From Climacteris rufus (lineage: Eukaryota; Chordata; Aves; Passeriformes; Climacteridae), in the NCBI GenBank assembly GCA_013398175.1, contig VZRZ01004352.1:69910-133909 (forward strand): DNA of 64,000 nt, given 5' to 3'. Shown here in pieces: positions 48,251-60,800 of the stretch. The notes under the pieces were generated by a model that did not search any database, had not been told where the DNA came from, and worked only from the letters and a program-made list of their open reading frames with translations. Position 1 is the stretch's first letter. Each line of letters opens with the position of its first letter. A program made the position numbers and the translations under genes.

Positions 48251-51200
48251 GTATTAAGAGCTAAAAATCAGAGGGTGAAAAATAAAGGGCAATAAATAAC
48301 GAAGAAGTTAACGTTGGTCAGGCTTTGAGTTGAGAAATGTAGCTCTAAACCGTGCGTCATGTTTAGCTTGTTGGCGATACTTGTGTTTTGCACCTAAAAA
48401 TATGATTCTTCTTGTGTTTTAAGCTAACAAATGCAAATTACTGTTTATTTTAAGTGCCTACTAAAAATTTCTGCTGGCTTCTTTAAAACGACATTGAAAA
48501 TTATTTTACCAACAACATCCTATTTTAAACGTGTTCTATCTTGTTTGATTTACACAAGGTGCCTAGCAAAAGGAGACAGGAGGGTCACCTGAAAAAAATG
48601 AATCTGCTGGGACAGCAGCTTCACAGCTCTCTGTGGTGTTTTGGTAGTGGTGTAGAAATAGGAAATAGTCGTGTGCAGCAGTAGTGTATTCTACCCCTTA
48701 ACTTTTCATTTGTCACAGTACCCTGGTCACAGGTTTGGCTTTCAGGTAAAAAATTATTAATCATGTCAAATTTTGCACACATGGCAACTTTTGCTATCTG
48801 GATTCCAGTGCTGCTTTAGAGTTTTGTCACAGGTGGATTTATTCACATAAAGTCCAAGAAGACTTGGATATCTAATTTAAAGTTTTAAATTCTGATGTGT
48901 TCTTTCTAGTCAGTTCAACAAACTGAAAGGCAAAGTACTTTTTAATGGCTCATCTTCTTAAAAATTACCTTTTTCAGCTAATTAATTTACAGTTGGTTTA
49001 CCTCCCAGATGCCCTTTTTGTATTTCAGACCTATTGTCTTTATTTAATTCTACAGTTTTTACTACCACTTAAATTTCCAGATGTTGGGATATTCTTACTT
49101 CTGTTTTCCTGTCTCGGAAACATCTGTTTCAGTAATAGAGATTTTATTTTATTTTTTTTCTGCACAGCTTTGAATTGCTGCAAATAGATGTCTGCTTCAA
49201 ATCTTCTATTCCAAACACTTCTTACTGCACTTTGTTCATTATGCCTTCGTCCTCCCTTTGCATGTCAATTAAACAAATATTCCTTATGTTGCTAGCAAAG
49301 ATACCACAACCTATAAAATCTGTATGTTTAGATTATAATTTTATGATTTTGTGTAGTAAAGCTCAGGTAATTTATTTTTTCATGCACAAAATTTTGGGCA
49401 CATCTTTTTTAGCCAAAGAGTAGTATTTAGAAAAGTGAAAATACAGCATTTTTCTTTTTACTGGGACATAAGATGAGGTCTGCAGCTTATATTCCAGACA
49501 GCAATGCTGCTCATTTATGCTACTTAATTAGTGCAAAGAGTCTGCCAACTGCTGTCTTTGGGCAGCAGTTCTCTTCATTAGCACATTCGTCAGCACATCT
49601 CAGCATTGTATGGCTTCTCCAGGTGCTCACAGCCCACTCTTTTGCATAGGGTTAGAACTGTAATAAAGGAGATGTGGAAGAAGGAAGGCTGAAGAGATGC
49701 CTTGCTGCAAGGTGTGTGTGGTGGGTGTCCTGCATGCCTGGATGAGAACAGCAGGTACTACAGCACCTGGGTAGCTTCCTTGGAAGGATGTTCAGGTGTG
49801 TGGCAGGTGAGGCAGCCTGAGAGGTTGTTGTGTGCAGCTGGACTCATGCACCTGCTAGTGGGCTCCAGCGTGAAGGATGGTTCCTTTCAAGGCTGTTCCC
49901 CTCTTAGTTGAAGATCTTGTCCTAGGCATTTGCTATGAACCTTTTACTGCTGCTGATTCTGTTCCTCATAGCTGAGTTTATAAGCTCTGTTTGAAGTGTG
50001 TTGTATATATGCATCTGTTTGTCTTCTGACAGAGCTAATAATGTTTCTTGTGCTTTATATTCAGATTTTCCCATATGTATTTCTTGAACACAAAACAGTG
50101 ACTGCTATGATAGTAGAGCACAATGAAGCAAAAATAAGAATAAAAGCTGCCAGCAACAAAAGTGCTGCATATTAACAGAACATACATATATACATTAAAG
50201 ACTAGACTCATATTTCACTTGTGTTGTGACCCTATAGACCAGAGTTTTTCCTGAGGTGAAAGATATTTATAGTGTATTGAAATGTGACATTTCTAAGCCC
50301 TGTGGAAAATCAGGACTGCAGGTCAGGAGGTGAAGCAATTATTTGTGAGTGTTACTGCAGGCATATTGGTTTCCTTTCACATGCTCAGGAAATAGAAGTG
50401 ATACCTTGCGAGGTTTAGATTTCATTTCCAAAGGCATGTGTTAGTACCTAAGTGTTAAAAATTATGCTTTAAATCTAGACACTCTAAATAAGAGCTTTGG
50501 AGGGTACCTACATTGAAGGCTTTCCCCTCCTGTTTGACTGCCTGTGCTGTTAACAGGTGGCACGGCATGATGAAAAGAGAAAAAAAGCTGTAGCCATTAC
50601 GTACAAAAAACCTCTGAAGCCTCACACCTGGTTGTTATACATGTGGTAGTTCCACTGATTTTTGTGTGATATTTATATTAATGTTTCACAGAGTAAGTCA
50701 TACATATTTTCAATATGCATCTTCTGTTGCTGCAAAGTTGAAGGTACATGCTTAGTGTGGTTTGCATTGCATCTGCAAAGACCTGTGCTATGCTTTCTCA
50801 ATGGTTTACCATAATAACTCCATTCTCACTACATTCTTTAGGAATTAAATGGTTTAATTGTAGTGTAAAAAATATACCAGCAGCTAATTAAAAAAAATTT
50901 CATTTTCCTTCATTTCAACAGGCTTGGTCCTTTGAACCTCATAGAAAGTGAAAAGATGATCCAAGTAAATGACAAAAAGAGCAATGTTCTGATTTAAAGA
51001 ACATGTTGGTCAGCATGTTAGTTGCAATATGTGTGAGGAAGTAACAGCTAACAGTAATGACTGAACTGAGCTTTTTATTAAGGCAGCTTTTCAGTCTGTG
51101 TCTCTCCCACATGAGGAAACCTGTCTGGCTGTGAGTTTTTAGCTTTAGAAATAAAGCCTTTGGGGATTGCTGCTGTTTCAGCTTTTCCTCTGAGGCTTTT

Positions 51201-52393
51201 GGCCCCTCCAGTGGCCACCCCAGGCAGCAAGTGGCCCCTCTGTCAGGTTGCTCACAGCCTGTTCCTACCTCTGTGCGCTCTTTAAACCACAATACAGCTT
51301 GATTTAATTGCCTGGACACCCAAATCCTGGTTTTAATAAGAGAAAAAGCAAAGGTTTTTTTGGTTATTTTTTTTTTCCCAAGGGAATGAATGAAGCGAAG
51401 AAAGGAAAATAATCCTTGTGTGTGCATTTTGGAGATTGTGTGTGCATGTCTGCTTGTTTCTAAGTAGTGCTCATGTCTTTGAGACCCTGGAACAGTTCAC
51501 CCAGGGGTTCCTTGCTCCTGCAGGATTGCTGACCAGGACATCCCACTGGCTGGCTGGCACTCTGGGAATGCCTTGTGAGCTTGCCCGCCACTTGTATTTC
51601 CCTGTCTGAAATGACGAACTAGATTTTGTTACCAAGGCAACTCTGTTCACTGACCCATGATATTCACTTGGAAACACTTTTTAAATTAAATTTACTGACA
51701 CCTGAACACAGTTAAGCCTTTCCTCTGTGGAGGTTAAATGCACATCTAGTATCAACAAAGATGGTATCATTTATGTACACAGACATTGAATTAGTCTTTT
51801 TTTTCCTTTTTTCTTTATTTTCCCACTTTCTGCCTCCCGTGTATTGAAATTCTTCTGTCTCCTCCCTCCCTCTGTCATCCCTCACTGCCAGAGTATAAAT
51901 GTAAAACGCTTAAATGCTTCCTTACATGTGGGCTGCTTTGCAGGATGCCTGGAAAATAATACTTGTCTCTGCTTGCATTCTTAGCACTCTCAAAGATAGA
52001 GACTAAACCAGTCTGAAGCTGCACAAAGAATATAATTTGGAACTATGTGTCACAAAACTTAGTATACAGGAAGTCCGTAAAAAATAGGCACAGTGACTGT
52101 GTACCTCAATTCCATGACCAAATTTAAACCAGTTCAGACCCAGCATGCCGTTTCCTGTGTTGCAGCAAACTCAGAGGTTAGTTAAAACAATCAAAAGATA
52201 AAACTTCGTGAATCAGTGTGACAGAGATGAAAACTCTTGTTTTCATATTGTCACAGTTACTGTGTTTATGTACAAATCTAATTGTAGTTGCTTCCAGACT
52301 GCCCAGTCATCAGCTTTCCCTGAAAAGAAATCCATAACCATCTCCCTATGGTTTTGAAATTGTCTGCAGCTTCTGTCTGTATGGTGTGAGCAG

Positions 52394-52555
52394 TCATACA
52401 ACACTGTATATTCTGAATTATTATTTCAACTTAGTGAGCTTATTATTTCAACTTATTATTTCACTTAAATTAGTGAGCTTAGTTCAGNGATCATACAACA
52501 CTGTATATGCTGAATTATTATTTCAACTTAGCTTAAATTAGTGAGCTTAGTTCAG
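52394..52555 (+). repeat. Local duplication with an ambiguous base at the junction
   Basis: Two copies of a block beginning TCATACAACACTGTATAT and ending GTGAGCTTAGTTCAG (52394-52487 and 52491-52555) sit about 97 bp apart and are joined by N-G-A with a single N at 52488. The first copy has internal extra TTATTTCAACTTA units. This may be a real tandem repeat or an imperfect contig join. Confidence 0.85.
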
Positions 52556-53536
52556 CACTAGCCTGCACCACTGAACTATTTCATGCTTTTCCTATGTTCT
52601 CTGTACTGTACTGAAATACCTCCAGCTACTTCCTATCTCCACTCTGACTATTCTCATCTGTTCCTCAGCATAAAGAGCCATATGCTGTTGGTTTTAATTC
52701 TGTGTTAAAATTCATATAGTTTCAGTTGTGACAAATTGCACTGGAATCTTGTCCTTCTTACTCCTTGCCCTTTCTAAAGGAGCCGTGGAGAGGTTCCTTT
52801 GTTAACCCATTCAGTCAGCTTCTGACCATTACCTGATGTGTATAACACACATCATTATAGTGCTTCTTGTATGCTTCACAGCTCCATAAAATACATGACA
52901 ATTCAATTTAAGAATTTTCTAAATGTCTCTGATTCTGTGGCTTTGCTATACACAGAAGTGTTTCATAAAATTAAAATGAAGAACCCATTGATTGTCAGTC
53001 CCACTTGGTCTTTCAACTCCCTCACCCTCCATGTGAGTTAAGTGCTATTTGGGAAGGTTTTATCTGTGCTGAAAGCAGATACCAGTCTGCACACCCTGCT
53101 GCTCTGTGCACCGAGACCAGGCTGTGGCAACCCAGCTGAGGCAGACATAATACAAAGCTGTGGACATTTGTTAACCAATTGTGTATTTGAGGTTTATGAA
53201 ATCAGATTCAGCTTTACAGCTGCTGGATATGTATGTTGAAACATTATTTATTGATATTGTTTTGTTACCTTCAGTCAGAGGTTGGTTGCCCCGTAGCTGG
53301 TAGAAGAGAGAATGGTGTTCAGATTGAGCAGTAGCATTGTTTAATGGGTCCTGTTAGCAGGTCTTGCTGTGTTTCAGAGATCTGCACATTATTCTGCTCT
53401 GTTTGTAGATATTCTGTTTCTTACATCAAATGTGGCTAACAGTGAACATTATTATTCTTTGCTTTCAGTTGATTTGTCCTAGAAGACTTGTATGACTATT
53501 GCTTTCTCGTTTCCTTTTTCCCTTGTCTTTTTTTTA

Positions 53537-53571
53537 AATACATATATATACATATATATATACACACACCT
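53537..53571. repeat. (TA)n/(CA)n microsatellite
   Basis: ATACATATATATACATATAT followed by ATATACACACAC. Simple repeat. Confidence 0.85.
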
Positions 53572-53909
53572 TGCTGTTACCATTCCTGGGAAATGCTTTT
53601 TTAGGACATGTTAAGTTCCTGTCCCCAAAGACCAGAACATCATCCCTGTTGAACTAGGACATTGCACTTCTTTCCTTCAACATCGTTGTTTAGTTGGAAA
53701 CTAGGAAAGAAAACAGTACAAAGCTTTGCTTTTGTAAGCCTCAGACATGCAAACATTTGTGTGTTTACTTTACTTTAGGCCTATGGGCAGTTTTTGAGAT
53801 TATAATTTATTAAATATGTACTTTATAGCAGAAGGATAATTCTGAAGGAAGCAAAATACATTGTCTCTATTCATGTCATTTCCTTCCAGAGCCCTTAAAA
53901 CTCTTTTTA

Positions 53910-53928
53910 AAAAAAAAAAAAAAAAAAA
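53910..53928. repeat. Poly-A run
   Basis: About 19 consecutive A following CTTTTT. No retrocopy is recognised on its left side. Confidence 0.85.
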
Positions 53929-55134
53929 CTCATGACAGAATGCCTCCTACTATTTTTTGGCCTAATTCTTGTTTGAGATCACCATCACATGTAAGTGGTT
54001 AAACAGAGGAGACTTGTTACATAAAAAGATGTAATTTTACAGGAATTCAAAGTTATGTGATTCTCATATGCAATGTAGATGTTTGGTGGTTAGAGAGTAT
54101 CTACAGGGCTTCCTCATAGCATGCATTCTTTTGATTATTAATGTCTTTAGAAGTAGGTAGGAAGAATTGCTTCCCACAGCGTCAAATGCATTCCTTCCTG
54201 AAGAAAGGTGGATGCCAGGGGGAGCTGTTTGGAGGATGAAGGTGGCTGTGCAAGTGCTTAAGTTGAAGCAGAGCAAACAGTTTTATTTGATGCTAACAGA
54301 ATATTTGCCTGTGTAGCTGCTTAACATTTAGAAAAACTTTTGCAAAGAGGTGCGTGTTACGAATAGCAAATCAAAGTTAAAGTCGGTATTTAGAGAAGGG
54401 AAAAGTGCAGTCACACTTCTTAGTTCCTACTAACCAGTAATTGCTAGAGGTAGTAAGGGCTTCCAGGGTGGCACGGTGTTGGCATCTTTAGAGAAAAGAC
54501 AGTTCTCTGACTTACCAGATCTGTACATTTTATGATACAAATAGGGGGGAAAGAAAGGTTTACCATAAAAATGTATTTTTCAAGGGATCACTTCCCTTGA
54601 AATTTTCTATTTAGTTACAAAATAGATATTTCTGTAAATTTCCCAGTATTCTGAGCACTTGTGTAGTGCTTATGTAATTAGACATTGATATATTATTCCA
54701 GCAACGTTCTCTTCCTCTGGAAGACTTACACTCACAATATTTTCTGTAAGTATTAGGTGAAGATATCCTGAATTTTAGTTTGGAAGCAAATTATTGTTAC
54801 TAGCTCTGTGTGTCTAACATTGCCCACTGCTGACTTAAGCTCTTCTCAGAGAAGAGAACGAGCCAGTGTGTTCCCTTTGCTTTATGCAGTTTGCAGCACT
54901 ACACACTGCATGTCTTCCCATCAGACTTCTCTGGGGACCGACAATTTCCAAACTGTACCAGTTACAGCAGTTACATATACAGTATAATGCTACGTTCTTG
55001 GGTGTCACAGACAAAGGGGTTTTCTTTAACAGTAAGTATATTTCTACATCATAGCAGAAAGGTGGAATCTTTTTATGCACTGGGGATTGCACACAGTGAC
55101 AATTAAGACAGATACCAATGGCATCTTGGCAAAG

Positions 55135-55200
55135 CTGTTCCAAATGTTTATTTTTACAAAACTGTTCCAAATGTTTATTTTTACATAACTGTTCCAAAGG
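55135..55200 (+). repeat. 27-bp tandem repeat, about 2.4 units
   Basis: CTGTTCCAAATGTTTATTTT plus a TACAAAA/TACATAA end is repeated at 55135, 55162 and 55189 (last unit partial). The unit is nine codons. It lies 110-180 bases upstream of the exon at 55313 and in the same open frame, but there is no acceptor inside that would bring it into the mRNA. Confidence 0.92.
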
Positions 55201-55312
55201 TGCAGGCCCTGTGAAGAGACACAAGAGAGAGAGTGTGGGCTGTAAGAACAAATGTATGGGAGCTCCAAATAAATACAACTTAAAATGTAAAGGCTTTCCA
55301 ATTTCTTTGCAG

Positions 55313-55490
55313 ATTGTGAATGTGTCACGGTTAGCTGGTGTTGATAACCCCGTGGAGCTGATCTATTTCGTGGAGGACCAAGATGGGGAGAGACTGAGTG
55401 CTCTGAAGTGCTCGGACCTGATGAACAGGGTTGATATCCAGCGGGCTGCCATCATCCTTGGATACCGCATTGAAGGCTCCGTTGCACAGC
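55313..55490 (+). CDS. KIAA1549: KIAA1549-like exon: second half of SEA-like module 3
   Basis: 178-bp exon, entered in phase 0 and left with one extra base (C) before GTAAGC. It encodes IVNVSRLAGVDNPVELIYFV-EDQDGERLSALKCSDLMNRV-DIQRAAIILGYRIEGSVAQ. The VELIYFVEDQDGERLSA stretch is the part I recall most clearly as conserved in KIAA1549. At the position of the SEA cleavage site it has Asn-Pro. One sequon (NVS) at the start and one Cys. The ILGYRI...AQ-P end repeats YLGFPV...AE-P of module 2. Confidence 0.9.
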
Positions 55491-57628
55491 GTAAGCCCTG
55501 ACAAATCCACACTTGAGACCAGCAAAGAGAAACAGGAAGGGTGTCTTTAGCTTTGGAGCTTATGGCACTGCACAGTGCCCACTGTTGCAGTGTTTTGTTC
55601 TTGGAATGCTGCAGTAGGCACTCCCAAGGATTTGAATTCTAGCAGCGTTGCAGTGAGCTATTGGTGTTGCTTTGCTTCGTGAAGAAGCAGCAGCAGGGCC
55701 CTTAAGTCAAGCCACACTGCACTCACTCTGGTGCTTCTGCTAGCTAAATATCTTCCTGCCATTTTCATCTCTTCTTGCTAGTCCAATATTTCTTTACAGT
55801 TTATCTTGCCCAGGAGCTTGCACAAACCCCACAGCTGTGAGATGGGAGGGTGTCAGTATGACATGGGTGTTTTCTTTAGCTGAGTAAGGGCAATGAAGTT
55901 TAACACAAGTCGCAGCTTTTGTTGGCTGAATTACTTTTTCTGCAAAAGGTACAGTACAGTAATGCTGGTTGGGGCATTTCTTTCCTCCACTGAGTATGAT
56001 TTACCTTATTTTTATTTGTTTGTCCATCAGTAATATATAAGTAATATGATCATTTAATGACCATAATATAAAAGTAATGTGATCTTTTACTAGATACACA
56101 TCGGAATAAATAGGACAGGTCATATAAAATGTATAATGACTTTATTCAGGAGGCGTGGTATATAAATACTTTTCAGTAAGTAGCGAGACAGCAGACCTAC
56201 TCAAAATTCCATGTTACAGTTAGGAAAGAAACTTGAAGGTATCTTAAAACAGGAACAGACAAGTATGATCTGCAAAATACCTCATGGGTATGAATGCTTA
56301 ATTACCTTTTCTTGTTTCTGTGCAATATGAAGGCATGAGTTACATTGTACCACAGGGTATTTTGCCAACAGAAAAAGCATGTATCTGATATTTAAAGTTC
56401 TCTGCAGAAAGAAAAGAAAGAAAGTAGTAATAATTGCACCATCTGGGTGTGTTTCTAAATTTTGTCCCTCATTAAAACAGTTGTTGTACAGATGGGTCAG
56501 TTGCTCGTGTACGTCTGCTTAATATCCACTAATGGACTGTAATGCTGGTTAGACAGAAATTTTAAAAGTTGCAAGAATAAATTCTCTTTACAAAAATGGT
56601 AAGTGTTGAACAAACTTCATGAAGTGTTTATAGCTTATTGTCCTTGTTGAAACTTTAACCTGTCAAACTGTCATCTTTGGCCTGTCATTAGAAAGTTCTT
56701 CCAAGTCATATAATCATACAAATCTTTAAATGCTTCTTATTGGAAGAAACTAGACAAGAAAAGGTTATTTTTATAACAGAATACATAATGCCATAAATAA
56801 GCTGTTAGATGTATAAAGAATTATATGTTCCTTTGAAGCTCTAGGATCATCATTAGAATGGCTGTTAGTAAAATGATATATAGAAATAAATAGAAATAGA
56901 AATATTCCTTTTAACTTGAAAAGATTTTTATGAAGTGCATGAATTTGACTAGAAATGTATTATTGCTGTGGTTTTTAGTCCCACATCTATGCAGTGTGCA
57001 GAATAGAGTAAATGAAAGTTCTGTCAGTTCTTTCAGTTTACTTTTTACAAGAATGACTTGTTTGATTATACCTTCCAGCAGTTTTGTTTTTCTGTTTGGG
57101 GCTAAATAATCTCTCACACTGACAATGAAACAGAGAAAAGAAGAAAAGTAATAAAAAATGCAGAACTATACACGTTAGGGAGGAGGGTCTTACTGATTCC
57201 AAATTGATTGTGATAACAAAATGCTTAGCTAAAGACAGGAGGCAGCTGGTAAGACTGCTTAAAGCAGGAAACAGGCAACAATGTTGGAAAATCCATCTTA
57301 CCTTTGCTACTGGTAGTCACTTTTTAGAACCATTTCACTATGTCAGCTCAGTTTTGGGTTACAGGATGACGTGGCAGAAGTGCATTTTCATTAGTATTTT
57401 AAGCACAGGTCCTCAGAAAGTGGGCCAGGACAATTGATCTCGTGCCCCATGCTTCCTGAGCATGACATACCTTACCTTATAGTGGTATGGCATTTCCTGT
57501 GATGTGCAGCTGGTTTCTGATAAATTCCTTAATTAGCATTTTTAAGAACATAAGAATACATAACCTTGAAGTGTCCTCAGTTTAAAACATAACCACATAA
57601 TATTGTTGTCTTCCTTTTAACTTCACAG
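55491..57628 (+). other. Intron
   Basis: GT-AG intron of about 2.1 kb with donor GTAAGC and acceptor CCTTTTAACTTCACAG. A small imperfect AAGTAAT.TGATC duplication occurs at about 56039-56096. No gene is seen in it. Confidence 0.8.
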
Positions 57629-57813
57629 CTGTGGAGAAGCTGAAGGAGCCCACTTCAGAGTCCCAGAACAGCAACCTGTGGATCATCGTGGGGGTGGCCG
57701 TGCCGGTTGCCGTGGTGCTCCTCATCGTTATTATTTTGTACTGGAAACTCTGTCGAACTGACAAGCTGGAGTTTCAGCCAGACACAGTGAGCAACATTCA
57801 GCAACGACAGAAG
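57629..57813 (+). CDS. KIAA1549: KIAA1549-like exon: transmembrane helix and juxtamembrane cytoplasm
   Basis: 185-bp exon completing a split Pro codon and ending in phase 0 before GTAAAA. It encodes P-VEKLKEPTSESQNSN as a short extracellular stem, then LWIIVGVAVPVAVVLLIVII as the single membrane span, then LYWKLCRTDKLEFQPDTVSN and IQQRQK in the cytoplasm. The Tyr-Trp-Lys-Leu-Cys-Arg junction gives a positively charged stop-transfer with a Cys that could be palmitoylated. Recalled family similarity to KIAA1549 (YWKLCRTDKL.FQPDT...IQQRQK) is strong here and is the main reason to prefer it over KIAA1549L. It fixes the topology as type I, mucin part outside. Confidence 0.9.
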
Positions 57814-60800
57814 GTAAAAGGGGAAGCTGTGCTGAGAGGAGCTTGAGTATTCTGAGCATAAACAAATGTGAGACTCTAGGGAACACCTGGCATCTTTAAC
57901 TAGCATGTGTAAACACAGTTTCAGAGCATTCCAGTTTAGAGGGGGAAAAAAAAAAGGGGGGGAAAGTAGTCTCATGATAGTTGAAGCCAAGAATCCCATA
58001 GTGTTTTATTTATTCTCCTGGGTATATGATACTGCATTAGATGGATACATCCTTCCGAAATGTGGGCACTGAGGCTGAAAGGAACCTTTCTTTATCACTT
58101 CACTTCAAGGCTGTGGCTGGGACTGAAAAAGAAGAAATGTACTGAGTCTTGAATCACTGACCTTGTTTTCCACAGAAGGCTGAATTTTTCTTTGGAGAGC
58201 TTCTGCTAACCAAATTTGACAGCTGAAGTGCACCCCCTGTCATACCTCATGCTGGAACTAGAATTTGCTAGAACCTATCCTGGCTGTTCTGTGTTCTGCC
58301 AGGGCTCTTTTTGTTGCCATTGTGAGAGCCTGTTGCAGTACTAGAACATTGATTAGTGGATCTGCTTGTGACTGCTTAGATGTGTGTGTTGTTAGGAGTG
58401 TTGGAGGACTGGGTTAGGATGGTGAGACATTCAGTACTCTTATCTTTTTCTTGCCCAAGACTGTAAATTAAAAAATTTGTGATCCGGGATTTTCACAAAA
58501 GATGTATTCAGTAAAAAGCATGATAAAGTGCCTGAAAGGTTACTTTCTTTTTACAACCAAAGATAACCTGTGTGTGTCAGAAATGCTTATTACTGAGGCA
58601 TTATTAAAGGCAAAATAATCTGCCAGTGCTAATCCTATGGTACTGCAGTCATGTTCTTGTACTGTCACTTCGTGTTCAGTCATACAGTTTTCTCCATAAC
58701 AAGCCTTGTCTGTACACCGTGCTCTCTTTCAAGATAATTAATGATGTGAAAGATGAGAGAAACAGAAAGCAGTTGCACTTCCAAAGCAGTCAGAACAAAT
58801 CAATAGTAACTTCCACTTGTCTTGTGAGTGCAGATTGTGTATCAGAATCCAGGCTGGCAACACATGGTACCCTTTGATGAACTCCACCCCCTGGTACCTT
58901 CTTTCACCTGTGCTGTGGTAATATGTAACACAGATTTTTGATTGAGAAAGTTCCCCACAGTAGTTTTGGCTAATTTGAGAAGGGTCATAGAGAAGCAGCA
59001 AGAGAGGACCATTACCCTTGGTGTACACTTTTTGATCACATTTTCAGTTCCTCGCTGCTATCACAAGCTGTTTTTTGTACAGAAGCAATTGGGTTGGATT
59101 GGCTGTAAGGCCAGAAACATCTTTCAAATAATTACTTTCTTTTAAGAAAATGGCTCAGTTGCTTTTCCCCACTGCTTCCACAATATTCTTCATCTTAATC
59201 ATTCATGAGTCAGAAGCCTCAAACTTGTTGGTATGCAAGTCTCATTTTGGATTGCCTAGGGAACCTGTCACTTTGCCTTCTTTAGGGAAGTCACTGTAAG
59301 CAAACTAGAAAGAACCGGTAAGGACGTCTAGTTCAGTCCTTGTGCCAGTTGAGGTAAAGCAATAAAAAGTGTCTTACATTTTTATCACTTTGCACATCAA
59401 GCAATTGGAAGAATCTGCTCTGCAAACCGTTTCCTGCTTTCTGCAGAATAAAAGTGGTACTCTGGCTTCCACAGTAACAGGCTGTCATTGGGATTTCAGG
59501 TCTTCTAACAGTGGCTTGGAATTCCAGGTTAGACTAGGGCATATTTAACCACCCCTGAAGACCCCCAGACAGTCACAACAGCATACAGATTATTAGGGAC
59601 ATTTGGTCTGGTCCTGCCCTCTAAAATTGTTCATGTATTTTATACTTTTTATTAGAGTAAATGCAAATAATTTAGCAGAGGAGTGTCATCGTGTGGTCAG
59701 GGATTTATGTCTGTAAATAAACTCCATAAAATTGGACTCGGGCTCCCCCTTCCTCACCACAGCCACAATTATTTCCATTCTCTATTTTCAGAACTTAACC
59801 TTGGTACTGAAGGGAAATGAAGGCTTGTACTGCATCTCTTAATAGAAAGATATTTAAGTTAAAGATCTGAGTTTTTCTCTTACAATCTATATTTCATTTG
59901 TAAGAAGAAAAATATGTATTTACAGTGTGCTGGCTCTTCTCACGTCCATTAATATTTAACAAAAAGTTAATCTTTTGTATGCCATATAGAAATGGCATAT
60001 TTAAATATCAGAGTTTTTCATTAATATATGTATGGCATATCCATACTGGAAATAGAAGACAATATTTTTCAACCTTGTAATAAGTCTGTGTGTTTTGTGC
60101 CTGAAAATGTGTGTTGGTTGGAAGATAAATGGAGACAACCTTTTCTTGTTCAGCTGAAATCAGATATCATACTGCACTGGTGGATCTCCAGGGGTATCAG
60201 CAATCTTCAGTGTCCTTAATTAGCCATTTTAACATAGCAGATCAGTGGGCAGCATAATAATCTGTTAGAATTCACAGTAGCATTTGGTAACAAATTATTT
60301 CACCTGTGACTTAAACGCCTGAAATGGGTTTGGGGGTGGGGTGAGAGTGGCCTGTTTCCTTCACGTTGCAGAGAACAGGCTAAAAGATTGTTCCTTGAAA
60401 CATCGAGAGAGAGAACCTTAGTAAATGTATGGTAAATGCAGATTGCAAAATTAAGCAACAAGTTTTGCAGGAGCTTTTTATTTTTAGTTTAGAATCTCTC
60501 TTACAAAGTTGCATTCTTCAGAGTGATGCTTTAAAGGTGCTAAAATTTTTCTGGATTCTGCAGTGTCAGTCATATATTTTCTTTCTTCCTTCCTTTCCCT
60601 TGTTTCGTTCTGGTTTGAAACTCCTGTGTTTTCCTGAAGTATTTTGGTATGTGCTCAGATAACGTAAGTTTTACTTTTAATCTTTTCTATGTAAAGGTTT
60701 ATGTTTCCAGAGTAGGTATGATTTCTGTGTTCCTATGGCTACCTTTAAAGGAAGGTCATAAGCTGCATATCCTCCTAGTTTATCTTCTGATGAAGAGAAG

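Larger units (their letters stand above)
48251..55312 (+). other. Long intron with tandem repeats
   Basis: GT-AG intron of about 7.1 kb with donor GTATTA and acceptor CAATTTCTTTGCAG. It contains a duplicated block with an ambiguous base at 52394-52555, a TA/CA microsatellite at 53537-53571, an A run at 53910-53928 and a 27-bp tandem repeat at 55135-55200. No exon or mobile element is recognised elsewhere. Confidence 0.78.

Noticed and set aside
50939..51427. 162-codon minus-strand open frame in the long intron
   Set aside because: No recognisable domain, no splice context, and composition like the surrounding intron. Kept out for lack of support.
53910..53928. Poly-A run as the tail of a processed pseudogene
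   Set aside because: No gene-like sequence or target duplication was found to its left.
57814..57846. Alternative C-terminus by read-through of the transmembrane exon donor
   Set aside because: Would add only ten unremarkable residues; the donor is adequate and the conserved family tail is expected further on.
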